The notes below the pieces were generated by a model that was not told the DNA's origin, ran no database searches, and saw only the letters and a program-made list of their open reading frames with translations. Of a stretch of 49,417 nucleotides of DNA, positions 34,838-43,814 are shown in pieces. Within the stretch, counting starts at the first letter, position 1, and each line of letters opens with the position of its first letter. The translations under genes were made by a program, and so were the position numbers. This DNA is from Paludibacteraceae bacterium (GTDB lineage Bacteria > Bacteroidota > Bacteroidia > Bacteroidales > Paludibacteraceae): assembly GCA_017467185.1 (NCBI GenBank), contig JAFTSS010000096.1, forward strand, positions 1 to 49,417. Direction: 5' to 3'.

Positions 34838-36040
34838 ATGAATATGGTAAATATGATACTCGTTTGCGTTATCACTACCATCATTGTGGCGGTGGTAGTT
34901 GCTATTGTCGTATATACCAAAATGCGTCGTAAGGTAGATTATATGCTTGATGCTCTCGAAGATAAGGAGTTGAACTTTAGATTTAATGAACAAGTGTTCA
35001 TTGGACGAGGATTTAATAAAACACTGAATCGCTTGCGTACGATTTTCGATAAAGAGCGACGCGAAATCAATGACCAAGAACGCTATTATGGCGAAATGCT
35101 CGACCATGTTCAGACTGGCGTAATGGTAGTCGATGATGGTATGGTGTTGTATTGCAACCGAATGGCATCACTATTGTTAGGTATTTCTACTATAAGTCAT
35201 ATTCGTCAGTTGAATAATATTTCGCCCGAATTATACAATGCCTTTCGTGATGTGTCGCCCGACAACGAACAACGAGTGAGTTTCTATACCGAGCGTGGCG
35301 AATTACGTTTAGCCGTTATTGCATCGGAGACCGAAATACATGGTAAATCGATGAAAATCATTGCCTTTAACGACATTAGTAGTGATATGGCAGAAAACGA
35401 AGAGTTGGCTTGGTCGCGTTTGATACGGGTGCTGACTCACGAAATAATGAACACCGTCACACCAATTGCATCATTAAGCGAAACCCTATCAGCCGACATC
35501 TCCTCACCCGATTTACAGAGTGGACTAGAAACTATAGCCTCTTCATCGCGCGGATTGATAAAATTTGTTGACACCTATCGCACTCTTACGCGTGTGGCAA
35601 CACCTGTAAAACATGCTTTTATGCTCAAAGAATTAGTCGAGCGAGTAATAAATCTGTCAGCAAAACAAATCACAGAGGCTAATGTAGATTGTCGTTACAT
35701 CGAAAAATCCAATGATATATTGCTATATGCCGATGAGGGTCAAATCTCGCAGATACTCATCAACTTGATACGTAATGCAATTCAAGCAGGGGCAACAACG
35801 ATTGACATCGTAGGCACAATCGAGACATTTGATGCCGTACGTATTGATGTTATAAACAATGGTTTGCCTATTAGCAAAGAGAGTCAATCGCAAATTTTTA
35901 TTCCATTTTTCTCTACTAAACCCGATGGTACAGGCATTGGTCTCAGTCTATCGCGCCAAATCATGCGCCTCCACAATGGCTCCATCCGCCTCCTCCGCAG
36001 CGATGACCGCCAAACCATATTTTCCTTATTGTTTAAGTAA
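34838..36040 (+). CDS. Sensor histidine kinase (NtrB-like)
   Basis: The 400 residues start with one membrane helix (MILVCVITTIIVAVVVAIVVY). A PAS-like domain follows (about 85-182), then the phosphoacceptor helix LTHEIMNTVTPIASL with His201, and a HATPase domain (ILINLIRNAIQAGA; DGTGIGLSLSRQIM). The HEIMNxxTPI form of the H-box is typical of NtrB/NtrY-like kinases paired with sigma-54 regulators. It starts 5 bp after the regulator gene stop, so the two are co-transcribed. The absence of a large periplasmic domain suggests sensing at the membrane or in the cytosol. Confidence 0.94.
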   Translation: MNMVNMILVCVITTIIVAVVVAIVVYTKMRRKVDYMLDALEDKELNFRFNEQVFIGRGFNKTLNRLRTIFDKERREINDQERYYGEMLDHVQTGVMVVDDGMVLYCNRMASLLLGISTISHIRQLNNISPELYNAFRDVSPDNEQRVSFYTERGELRLAVIASETEIHGKSMKIIAFNDISSDMAENEELAWSRLIRVLTHEIMNTVTPIASLSETLSADISSPDLQSGLETIASSSRGLIKFVDTYRTLTRVATPVKHAFMLKELVERVINLSAKQITEANVDCRYIEKSNDILLYADEGQISQILINLIRNAIQAGATTIDIVGTIETFDAVRIDVINNGLPISKESQSQIFIPFFSTKPDGTGIGLSLSRQIMRLHNGSIRLLRSDDRQTIFSLLFK

Positions 36041-36229
36041 CGTTTCAACAGACATTCTCATTGTCTATTTTTTAGCCTTACATCCAAGCAAGGTGCAAGC
36101 AAACTGTGCCGTAGAAAACAGTCATAAACCTACAACCTCTCACAGTGTGTATTTATCTCTAAAAATCGAGATAAGCAAAGCTTACCCCAAAAAAACTATT
36201 ATGCTAAAAAAAATAAAATCCATTTTTTA

Positions 36230-36260
36230 TTGCAGAATAAAATAGTTTTTTGTAAATTTG
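36230..36260 (+). promoter_or_regulatory. Promoter of gcvP
   Basis: ATTG (36230-36233), a 19-bp spacer, then TAAATTTG (36253-36260). The rest of the 297-bp gap from 36041 holds A/T-rich sequence, a small CTCGATTTTTAGAG-like inverted repeat near 36157-36173 and two direct AATAACTAATCA copies in the leader. I see no gene or glycine-riboswitch-like fold in it. Confidence 0.65.
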
Positions 36261-36337
36261 CACCCTATAATGTCAATGGTCATTATATTAATATCGTTAA
36301 TAACTAATCATTAATAACTAATCACTATAAAAACACT

Positions 36338-39181
36338 ATGGCAAATCAATTCTCTCGTCGCCATATCGGTATTACTGATCGCGACCTGCCTAAAATGCTC
36401 GAAACTATTGGTGTAAAATCAGTTGATGAGCTTATCGAACAAACAATTCCTGCAAACATCCGTTTGCCAAAACCACTCGACCTTCCTGAGGCTATGACTG
36501 AACAAGAGTTTTTGACTCACATTCACGAATTAGCTCAAAAAAATCAGTTGGCTGACAACTATATCGGTCTTGGTTATTATGGCGCAATTACTCCTGCTGT
36601 GATTTTGCGTAACGTATTCGAAAACCCAGTATGGTACACATCATACACTCCATATCAAGCCGAAATTTCGCAAGGCCGTCTCGAAGCTTTGTTGAATTTC
36701 CAAACAATGGTGGCTGACCTCACAGCTCTTCCTTTGGCTAACTGCTCATTGCTCGACGAAGCAACTGCTGCTGCCGAAGCTATGACTATGATGATGGCGC
36801 TCCGTTCTCGCGACCAACAAAAAGCTGGAGTAAACACTCTTTTCGTTGACCGCAACATCTTCCCTCAAACTCTCGACGTATTGAAAACTCGTAGCCTCCC
36901 ACAAGGCGTGAACCTCCTTGTTGGCGATTATGCTACATTCGATTTCTCTACTCCTATATTTGGAGCTATTCTTCAATATCCAGCATCTGATGGTCGTATC
37001 TGCGACTATCGCGATTTCACTGCTCGTTGCCACGAAAATGGCGCAAAAGTAGCTGTTGCTGCCGACATCATGAGCCTCGTGCTTTTGGCTGCTCCTGGCG
37101 AATGGGGTGCTGATATCGCTTTCGGTACTACTCAACGTTTCGGTATGCCATTGTATTTTGGTGGTCCATCTGCTGCATACTTTGCTACTACTGAAGAAAA
37201 TAAACGTCAAATGCCAGGTCGTCTTGTTGGTATTTCTAAAGATGCTAATGGCAAACCTGCTTTGCGTCTTGCTCTCCAAAGCCGTGAGCAACACATCAAA
37301 CGCGAAAAAGCGTTGTCAAACATCTGTACAGCACAAGCATTGCTTGCTATCATGAGCGGTTTCTATGCTGCTTATCACGGCAACGATGGTTTGACTGACA
37401 TCGCTTACAACATCCATGCTAAAGCTATCATCTTGGCTAACGAGTTGAAAAACATGGGTTGCGAACAATTGAACGACTTCTTCTTCGACACTATCCGCGT
37501 GAAATTGCCAGAAGGTAAGAGCGCAATGATGCTTCGCGAAGTGGCTGAGGCTAACTTGGTTAACTTCCGTTATTTCGAAGATGGCGTTATCGGTATCTCA
37601 ACTGACGAGTTGACTTCGGCTGAAGGCGTACTTAAAGTGTTGGCTATCTTTGCAAAAGTGCTCGAATTGCCTGTTCCTTCAACTATTCTCGATGTTACAG
37701 AAACTGCATTGCCACAAGAATTGGTACGTCAATCTCGCGCATTGAACCACGAAATCTTCGAAAAATATCACTCTGAAACAGAGATGATGCGTTATATCAA
37801 ATCACTCGACCGCAAAGATATCTCTTTGACTCAATCAATGATTTCTCTCGGTTCATGTACAATGAAATTGAATGCTGCTGCTGAGTTGTTGCCTCTCTCT
37901 TGGCAAGAATTTACAGGCATTCACCCATTTGCTCCTGAAGCTCAAGTACAAGGTTATAAAGAATTGATTGCTAACCTTGAAGGTTACCTTTCAACTATCA
38001 CTGGCTTTGCTGGTTGTACATTGCAACCAAACTCTGGTGCTGCTGGCGAATACACTGGTTTGATGACAATCCGTCGTTACCAACAAGCTCAAGGTCAAGG
38101 CCACCGCAACGTGGTATTGATTCCTGCTTCTGCTCACGGTACTAACCCTGCTTCTGCAGTTCAAGCTGGGTTCAACGTAATCGTTACTGCTTGCGACGAA
38201 AATGGTAATGTTGACGTAGAAGACATCCGCGCTAAAGCAGAACAACATAAAGACAACCTCGCTGCGTTGATGATTACTTACCCATCAACTCACGGTATCT
38301 TCGAACCTGCAATCCGCGAAATCTGCGAAATCATCCATGCTAATGGCGGTCAAGTATATATGGACGGTGCTAACATGAATGGTCAAATCGGTTTGACATC
38401 TCCAGGTTTCATCGGTGCTGACGTTTGTCACTTGAATCTCCATAAATCATTCGCATCTCCTCACGGTGGTGGTGGTCCTGGTGTTGGTCCTATCTGTGTC
38501 GCTGCTCATTTGGTAGAATATCTCCCATCTCACAACTTCATCAACCCTGAAAACCCTAACACTGCAGTTGCTGCATCTCCATGGGGTTCAGCTGGTATCT
38601 TGCCTATTACTTACGGTTATATTCGCATGATGGGTGCCGATGGTTTGGCTGAAGCTACTAAAACAGCTATCCTCAGCGCAAACTATATGACTAAACGCCT
38701 CGAAAATGCTTATGGTATCGTTTATACAGGTGCTACTGGTCGCGTAGGTCACGAAATGATTCTCGACTGTCGTCACCTTAAATCATACGCTGGCGTTGAC
38801 GAAAGCGACGTAGCTAAACGTATGATGGACTTTGGTTTCCACGCTCCTACATTGTCATTCCCAGTTCACGGCACATTGATGGTTGAGCCTACTGAATCTG
38901 AACCATTGGCTGAGCTCGATCGTTTCATCGACATGATGCTCGTTATCCGCGAAGAGATCGAAACAGTTCACACAGGTGAAGCTCCTGCTGAGGACAACGT
39001 ACTCAAAAATGCTCCTCACCCTGACTATGTGATTGTTTCTGACGAATGGAATCACTCTTACGGACGTGAGAAAGCAGCCTTCCCACTTCCATGGGTAAAA
39101 GAAAACAAATTCTGGATTTCTGTTGCTCGTGTAGATAACGGTTGGGGCGACCGTAACCTCATCTGCGCTTGTCAAGATTAA
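36338..39181 (+). CDS. gcvP: Glycine dehydrogenase (glycine cleavage system P protein)
   Basis: The 947-residue PLP enzyme decarboxylates glycine and passes the aminomethyl group to the lipoyl arm of GcvH. It is the full-length fused form (both halves in one chain). It begins FSRRHIGITDRDLPKML, contains LGSCTMKLN and the PLP-lysine motif HLNLHKSFASPHGGGGPGVGPI, and ends in RNLICAC. Strong use of GCT, GGT and CTC codons suggests high expression. The genes for GcvT and GcvH are not nearby. A repeat-derived terminator follows. Confidence 0.97.
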   Translation: MANQFSRRHIGITDRDLPKMLETIGVKSVDELIEQTIPANIRLPKPLDLPEAMTEQEFLTHIHELAQKNQLADNYIGLGYYGAITPAVILRNVFENPVWYTSYTPYQAEISQGRLEALLNFQTMVADLTALPLANCSLLDEATAAAEAMTMMMALRSRDQQKAGVNTLFVDRNIFPQTLDVLKTRSLPQGVNLLVGDYATFDFSTPIFGAILQYPASDGRICDYRDFTARCHENGAKVAVAADIMSLVLLAAPGEWGADIAFGTTQRFGMPLYFGGPSAAYFATTEENKRQMPGRLVGISKDANGKPALRLALQSREQHIKREKALSNICTAQALLAIMSGFYAAYHGNDGLTDIAYNIHAKAIILANELKNMGCEQLNDFFFDTIRVKLPEGKSAMMLREVAEANLVNFRYFEDGVIGISTDELTSAEGVLKVLAIFAKVLELPVPSTILDVTETALPQELVRQSRALNHEIFEKYHSETEMMRYIKSLDRKDISLTQSMISLGSCTMKLNAAAELLPLSWQEFTGIHPFAPEAQVQGYKELIANLEGYLSTITGFAGCTLQPNSGAAGEYTGLMTIRRYQQAQGQGHRNVVLIPASAHGTNPASAVQAGFNVIVTACDENGNVDVEDIRAKAEQHKDNLAALMITYPSTHGIFEPAIREICEIIHANGGQVYMDGANMNGQIGLTSPGFIGADVCHLNLHKSFASPHGGGGPGVGPICVAAHLVEYLPSHNFINPENPNTAVAASPWGSAGILPITYGYIRMMGADGLAEATKTAILSANYMTKRLENAYGIVYTGATGRVGHEMILDCRHLKSYAGVDESDVAKRMMDFGFHAPTLSFPVHGTLMVEPTESEPLAELDRFIDMMLVIREEIETVHTGEAPAEDNVLKNAPHPDYVIVSDEWNHSYGREKAAFPLPWVKENKFWISVARVDNGWGDRNLICACQD

Positions 39182-39197
39182 TAAATAAGTTATAATT

Positions 39198-39248
39198 CAC
39201 AATTCATAATTCATTGCTTTTGTGGTGAGTTATGAATTGTGTTTTTTT
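39198..39248 (+). terminator. Terminator after gcvP built from AATTCATAATTCAC repeats
   Basis: CACAATTCATAATTCA (39198-39213) pairs with TGAGTTATGAATTGTG (39226-39241), followed by seven T. The arms belong to the same dispersed repeat type as insert 3 of uvrA. Confidence 0.88.
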
Positions 39249-39267
39249 TATAAAAATCAAAAATTAT

Positions 39268-39297
39268 CTGTACTCTGTACTCTGTAATCTGTACTCT
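39268..39297. repeat. 7-bp microsatellite CTGTACT before the glycosyltransferase gene
   Basis: Four exact 7-bp units (CTGTACT, CTGTACT, CTGTAAT, CTGTACT) end 5 bp before the start codon, where a leader would carry the ribosome binding site. Slippage here would shift upstream signals relative to the start codon. Confidence 0.85.
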
Positions 39298-39302
39298 ATT
39301 TT

Positions 39303-40502
39303 ATGAAGGTTTTATTTTTAACCCCATGGTATCCGCATCGCTATGATGCAATGGCAGGCTTGTTTGTGCGTAAGCATGCCCAAGCTGTTGCACGTCAGGG
39401 GGTTGATGTCAGTGTGTTATATCTGCATTGCAATGTAGGGACACAGCATGCTGTGTCCGACGGCATAAAAGATATAGTTGAAGATGAGTTTGTAGAAAAG
39501 GAAATTGAAGGAGTTAAAGAGATTGTCCTTTATACCAACAAAGGTGGTTTTATAGGCGAATTGATGGGGTTGCGTAAGTTGTGGCAATATTGGCATAAAC
39601 GATATGGTGTGCCCGATGTGGTGCATTTGAATGTGTTGACAAAGCAAGGATTATTGGCTTGGTGGTTAAAACAGAAATATGGTGTGCCGTATGTTGTAAT
39701 GGAACATTGGTCGGGCTATTTGCCTGAAAATGGTGATTATCGTGGGTGGATGCGAAAAAAAATAAGTAAGATGATTGTGAAACAGGCAAATGCTGTGTTG
39801 CCTGTCTCTGTGAAGTTGATGAATGCAATGAAACAGTGTGGTTTGAAACATAACAATTGGCAAATTGTGCCAAACGTGGTTGATGATTTTTTCTATAGTA
39901 GGGACACGGCATGCCGTGTCCGTAGTGAAACATGCCGTGTCCGTAGTGAGGCACGCAGTGTCCGTGAAGGTAAATTCCGTTTTCTTCACGTGAGTTGTTT
40001 TGATAATCGTGCCAAAAACACGTTGGCTATAGTAGAAGCGTTGGAGCAATTGTCGAAACTGCGCAATGATTTCGAAATGGTAATGGTCGGAACGGGGCAA
40101 GATATATTCTTCACTCGTTGTTTGTCTGATAATTATAAACTTGAAAGTCGTGGCCTTATAAAATTTACGGGCGAGCAGACACCCGAACAAGTAAAAGAGT
40201 GGATGGATGCATCTGATTGTTTCGTGTTATTCTCGAATTATGAAACTGCCGCAGTTGTACTCGAAGAGGCTGCAGCGTGTGGGTTGCCGATAATATCAAC
40301 TCCTGTGGGCATTGCCGAAGAGTTGATTGATGAAACAACAGGTATTATCGTACCAATAAAAGATGTGAACTTGTTAATAGAGGCAATGTCGGCAATGATA
40401 GATAATGTAGAAAACTATGATTCAATCAAAATAGAAGAACGAGCAGAAAAATATAGCTTTGATGTGGTCGGTCGTCAATTGGTAGAAATATATAAGTTAT
40501 GA
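39303..40502 (+). CDS. Glycosyltransferase, GT4-like
   Basis: The 399 residues follow the GT-B plan: N-terminal LFLTPWYPHRYDAMAGLFVRKHAQAV and GPxDVVHLN-like VPDVVHLNVL in the first domain; in the second, FRFLHVSCFDNRAKNTL, the donor-binding VLEEAAACGLPIISTPVGIAEELI and a C-terminal helix. It transfers a sugar from an activated donor to a surface glycan or lipid acceptor; specificity is unknown. Two palindromic insertions lie in frame (residues about 43-53 and 199-222), the latter near the interdomain linker. It overlaps the next glycosyltransferase gene by 4 bp. Confidence 0.9.
   Translation: MKVLFLTPWYPHRYDAMAGLFVRKHAQAVARQGVDVSVLYLHCNVGTQHAVSDGIKDIVEDEFVEKEIEGVKEIVLYTNKGGFIGELMGLRKLWQYWHKRYGVPDVVHLNVLTKQGLLAWWLKQKYGVPYVVMEHWSGYLPENGDYRGWMRKKISKMIVKQANAVLPVSVKLMNAMKQCGLKHNNWQIVPNVVDDFFYSRDTACRVRSETCRVRSEARSVREGKFRFLHVSCFDNRAKNTLAIVEALEQLSKLRNDFEMVMVGTGQDIFFTRCLSDNYKLESRGLIKFTGEQTPEQVKEWMDASDCFVLFSNYETAAVVLEEAAACGLPIISTPVGIAEELIDETTGIIVPIKDVNLLIEAMSAMIDNVENYDSIKIEERAEKYSFDVVGRQLVEIYKL
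39439..39458. repeat. 20-bp perfect palindrome in the GT4 gene
   Basis: GGACACAGCATGCTGTGTCC, preceded by GTAG, lies in frame in the coding sequence. It belongs to the GTAGGGAC...GTCC family also seen at 39902 and 46336. Confidence 0.88.
39902..39966. repeat. Palindrome plus tandem 24-bp units in the GT4 gene
   Basis: A perfect 20-bp palindrome GGACACGGCATGCCGTGTCC (39902-39921) is followed by two more imperfect units containing CATGCCGTGTCCGTAGTGA. In frame it encodes an Arg/Ser/Cys-rich stretch (TACRVRSETCRVRSEARSV). Confidence 0.88.
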
Positions 40503-41518
40503 GTGTGAATCCAATAAAAGTTAGCATTATAGTTCCAATTTATAATGCAGGAGAAAATTTGGTTCGGTGTCTTGATACTATTGTAAATCAAACGTTGAGA
40601 GATATAGAAATCATACTTGTGCTTGATTGTCCAACAGATGGTTCTGATGTGATAGCTAAAAATTTTGCTCAGCAAGATAGTCGTATTATTATTTTAGAAA
40701 ACACAAAAAATTTGCATATAGGGGAGAGTCGAAATCGAGGCATTAAAATTGCAAAAGGCGAATATTTGCATTTTTCAGACCATGATGATTATCGAGAGTT
40801 GGATATGTTGGAAAAAATGTATAATAGAGCAGTGGCTGAAAATTTAGATATGCTAATTAGTAACCCTGTGGCAATCAGTGATGGTAAATTAAAGGAATAC
40901 AATACAGATAAAGGACAAAAAGATCGAGATAAAGTTTTGCGACATTTGTTGCGTGGTGGATATAACGATGAAAAACATCCGTGGTCATATTATACTTATA
41001 TTCACAATATTATGTATCGAAGGGATATGATTATATCTAACAATGTACAATTTGTAGATACTCGAGAGATTACCCCCGAAGATTATATATTTAATGCTGA
41101 ATGTTTGTGTTATGCTCAAAGGGTAAGTGAATTGAAAGAGAATTTATATTATCATGTTTTGTGGAGTGGAAGCGCTGGACATAATAGTAGTTACTATACG
41201 GGAGTACGTAGATCTTTAGGTTTTATTTATATAGATAATTTATTGCGTAAAAAAAGTTTATTAGATATTTACAAAACGGATTTTTATCATAACTTAGTAA
41301 AGAATCATATATTCTTATTATTTCGAACAATAGAGATTAATCATAGTGTAATAGAATTTTTTAAATGTATTCGTTTTTATCGTAAAAATAAGTGTATTGT
41401 AGAGGCTTTTGAACTATATAAAGAACGAGTCGGTGAAGAATATAAAGGTGTAAAAAAAATCATTATAAATTCATTAATTGGATTAGTTATTTGTAAAAAT
41501 CAAAGTCATAAATCTTAA
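40499..41518 (+). CDS. Glycosyltransferase family 2
   Basis: The 339 residues begin with the GT-A/GT2 core: VSIIVPIYNAGENLVRCLDTIVNQTL, ILVLDCPTDGSD, GESRNRGIKIAKGEYLHFSDHDD, where DHDD stands for the DxD metal-binding motif. The rest is variable and acceptor-specific. It overlaps the GT4 gene by 4 bp (ATGA) and is co-transcribed with it. It is markedly more A/T-rich than its neighbours, which suggests recent acquisition or weak codon selection. The role in surface polysaccharide synthesis is inferred. Confidence 0.92.
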   Translation: MSVNPIKVSIIVPIYNAGENLVRCLDTIVNQTLRDIEIILVLDCPTDGSDVIAKNFAQQDSRIIILENTKNLHIGESRNRGIKIAKGEYLHFSDHDDYRELDMLEKMYNRAVAENLDMLISNPVAISDGKLKEYNTDKGQKDRDKVLRHLLRGGYNDEKHPWSYYTYIHNIMYRRDMIISNNVQFVDTREITPEDYIFNAECLCYAQRVSELKENLYYHVLWSGSAGHNSSYYTGVRRSLGFIYIDNLLRKKSLLDIYKTDFYHNLVKNHIFLLFRTIEINHSVIEFFKCIRFYRKNKCIVEAFELYKERVGEEYKGVKKIIINSLIGLVICKNQSHKS

Positions 41519-41557
41519 AAAATATATAAAAATAACAATTATTTCATTAAAAATTTG

Positions 41558-41565
41558 TAACTTTG
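41558..41565 (+). promoter_or_regulatory. -7 promoter box of the serine hydrolase gene
   Basis: TAACTTTG fits TAnnTTTG and lies 28 bp before the start codon. No good -33 box is visible. It would start transcription of the 41.6-48.5 kb group. Confidence 0.6.
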
Positions 41566-41593
41566 CAAAATATTTGTACTATAATTTATAACT

Positions 41594-42952
41594 ATGAAAA
41601 TCAATAAATTATCATTTATTGCATTTGCGATAATTGCAAGTGCAGTTGTTTTGTTTGCTTCATGTTCTATTAAATGTGAGCAAAAACTAGAAAAACCACA
41701 AAAGTTGGTTGAAACTCGTAATCCAGAAGGAATTGATGTAGAGCGTTTGGCTCGTATTGACTCTGCTTTCCAACGTAATGTAGATGCAGGTCTATTGCCT
41801 CAAGCGGTAGTTATGGTCGTGCATAAAGGCGAAATTGCTCATTATAAAGCTTATGGCTGGCGTGATATTGAAAATCAAATCCCTTGTGAACGCGATGATA
41901 TTTTCCGCATGGCTTCGCAGACTAAAGCTATTGCTGTTGTGGCGGTGATGACTCTTTGGGAACAAGGCTATTTTCAACTCGACGAACCTATCAAAAAGTA
42001 TATTCCTGTCTTTGCTAACATGAAGGTCTTGAAAGAATATGACCCTGCAACAGGTACTTATACTACCGAGCCTGCCAATAAAGACATCACTATTCGTCAT
42101 CTCTTTTCGCATACTTCAGGTATAAGTTATAGTGGAGTGCATGCTCGCATTTTCAAAGATGCTGGTCTTCCCTCTACTGTTACAAAAGACTCTCTCACAT
42201 TGGCATGGGTGGTTGATAGTCTTGCCTCTTTGCCTTTGGCTCATCATCCAGGCGAAGGGTTTACCTATTCAAAAAACATCGAAGTGCTCGGTCGTTTGGC
42301 TGAAATCCTCACAGGCAAACCAATTGACCAATTCATCAAAGAAACTGTTCTTGACCCTCTCGGCATGAATGAGACAGCATTCTATCAACCTGAAGATCGT
42401 GCACATCGTCTCGTAAAATTATACACCTATCCGTTTGGTAAAGGAGATGTACAACCTGCTTCTCACGAGCAATCGCCTTCTGAAGTTTTGCGTGCAAGAG
42501 CTGGTGGTGGCCCTCTTCAGCCATCTACTCACCCAGTTTTCTGCGACTATCCAATTTCGGGCGCAAAAACCTATTTCTCTACAGGTGCTGGTTTGAGCGG
42601 TCCTATTATGGATTATGCTAAATTCTGTCAAATGATTTTGAACGGTGGCGAGTTTAATGGCAAACGTATCATCGGTCGTAAGACTTTAGAAATGATGCAA
42701 CGTAATCAAACTCGCGATATGCGTGGCGATGTAGGCTTTGGTTTAGCTTGGGATGTTTATCGCGATGAATATCTCTGGCGTACACCTGCAAGCAAAGGCA
42801 CTATGCGTTGGGGGGGTATGTTTGGTACTGATTACATAATTGATCCAGAAGAGGAGTTGATTGTATTGATGTACACCAATTTCCAAACTAATGGCACTGG
42901 CGTTAATTTTAAAGAATTAGCTCACAACACAGCTTATCAAGCACTAAAATAA
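41594..42952 (+). CDS. Serine hydrolase lipoprotein, beta-lactamase/EstB-like
   Basis: The 452 residues have a lipoprotein signal peptide (KINKLSFIAFAIIASAVVLFASC). The class C beta-lactamase/DD-peptidase fold follows with SQTK (Ser108, Lys111), YSKN as the YxN motif and GGMFGTDY in place of KTG. The family includes esterases, D-aminopeptidases and penicillin-binding-like enzymes. FSHTSGI and the long insert near 260-310 fit esterase-type members. It is probably anchored in the outer membrane or periplasm. It precedes the 5-alpha-reductase gene, so a role in releasing an esterified substrate is conceivable but unproven. Confidence 0.92.
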   Translation: MKINKLSFIAFAIIASAVVLFASCSIKCEQKLEKPQKLVETRNPEGIDVERLARIDSAFQRNVDAGLLPQAVVMVVHKGEIAHYKAYGWRDIENQIPCERDDIFRMASQTKAIAVVAVMTLWEQGYFQLDEPIKKYIPVFANMKVLKEYDPATGTYTTEPANKDITIRHLFSHTSGISYSGVHARIFKDAGLPSTVTKDSLTLAWVVDSLASLPLAHHPGEGFTYSKNIEVLGRLAEILTGKPIDQFIKETVLDPLGMNETAFYQPEDRAHRLVKLYTYPFGKGDVQPASHEQSPSEVLRARAGGGPLQPSTHPVFCDYPISGAKTYFSTGAGLSGPIMDYAKFCQMILNGGEFNGKRIIGRKTLEMMQRNQTRDMRGDVGFGLAWDVYRDEYLWRTPASKGTMRWGGMFGTDYIIDPEEELIVLMYTNFQTNGTGVNFKELAHNTAYQALK

Positions 42953-42956
42953 TCTA

Positions 42957-43025
42957 AGATATAAGATGCAAGACACGAGATGCAAGACAAAACGTCTCGT
43001 GTCTCGTATCTCGTGTCTAATATCT
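42957..43025. repeat. Inverted microsatellite hairpin (AGACACGAGATGC / GTCTCGTGTCTCG)
   Basis: The two arms of about 30 bp pair almost completely around AAAAC. The right arm repeats TCTCGTGTCTCGTATCTCGTG, the microsatellite also found inside uvrA (14936-14985). It lies between the serine hydrolase and 5-alpha-reductase genes and could act as terminator or mRNA stabiliser. Confidence 0.8.
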
Positions 43026-43037
43026 AAATAAAAAAAT

Positions 43038-43811
43038 ATGTTTCTAACACTACAACAATTTGACCTTTTCTTAACTATCATGGTTGCGATAGCCGTGGTA
43101 GTTTTCATTGTACTCTATTTTGTAGAAGCAGGTTACGGAAAGATGATTTCTAGCAAATGGGGACCTGCTATCAACAACAAAGTAGCTTGGGTTTTGATGG
43201 AATGCCCTGTGTTTATCGTATTATTTTATATGTGGACACAATCTGAGCGTCAATGGAATCCTGCCCCATTAGTCTTTTTTCTTTTATTCGAATTGCATTA
43301 TTTTCAACGCTCGTTTATCTTCCCTTTGATTCTTAAGGGTAAAAGCAAAATGCCTATCTCTGTAATGATGATGGGTATGATATTCAACACGTTGAATGGT
43401 TTTATGCAAGGTGAATGGATTTTCTATCTTTCGCCAGAAGATATGTACACTGCTGAGTGGCTTGCAACTCCACAATTCATCATCGGTACACTCGTCTTCT
43501 TTGCAGGTATGGCTATCAATCTCCATTCCGACCATGTGATTCGCAATCTTCGCAAACCTGGCGATACTAAACACTACCTCCCTAAAAAAGGTATGTATCG
43601 TTATGTTACATCAGCCAACTATTTCGGCGAAATAGTAGAGTGGACTGGTTTCGCAATTCTTACATGGAGTATGCCAGGTCTTGTATTTGTCATCTGGACA
43701 ATGGCCAACCTCGTTCCTCGTGCCAACTCTATTTACAAAAAATATAGTGTAGAATTCAAAGACGAATTCGACCCTAAAAAACTCAAACGAGTATTTCCAC
43801 GTATTTATTGA
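43038..43811 (+). CDS. Steroid 5-alpha-reductase family protein (3-oxo-5-alpha-steroid 4-dehydrogenase-like)
   Basis: The 257-residue membrane protein has about six to seven helices and the SRD5A signature: ELHYFQRSFIFPL (about 87-99), then GMAINLHSDHVIRNLRKPGD, KGMYRYVTSANYFGEIVEW and a C-terminal KKLKRVFPRIY. In the family these residues bind NADPH and the 3-oxo-delta4 steroid; the enzymes reduce the C4-C5 double bond to the 5-alpha product. Bacteroidales 5AR enzymes acting on 3-oxo-delta4 bile acids belong here. The flavin oxidoreductase and short-chain dehydrogenase genes follow, which supports a steroid or bile-acid role. The real substrate is unknown. Confidence 0.9.
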   Translation: MFLTLQQFDLFLTIMVAIAVVVFIVLYFVEAGYGKMISSKWGPAINNKVAWVLMECPVFIVLFYMWTQSERQWNPAPLVFFLLFELHYFQRSFIFPLILKGKSKMPISVMMMGMIFNTLNGFMQGEWIFYLSPEDMYTAEWLATPQFIIGTLVFFAGMAINLHSDHVIRNLRKPGDTKHYLPKKGMYRYVTSANYFGEIVEWTGFAILTWSMPGLVFVIWTMANLVPRANSIYKKYSVEFKDEFDPKKLKRVFPRIY

Positions 43812-43814
43812 TTT

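Noticed and set aside
36041-36337. Glycine riboswitch upstream of gcvP
   Set aside because: The leader between the promoter and gcvP is short and A/T-rich, with no tandem aptamer-like fold.
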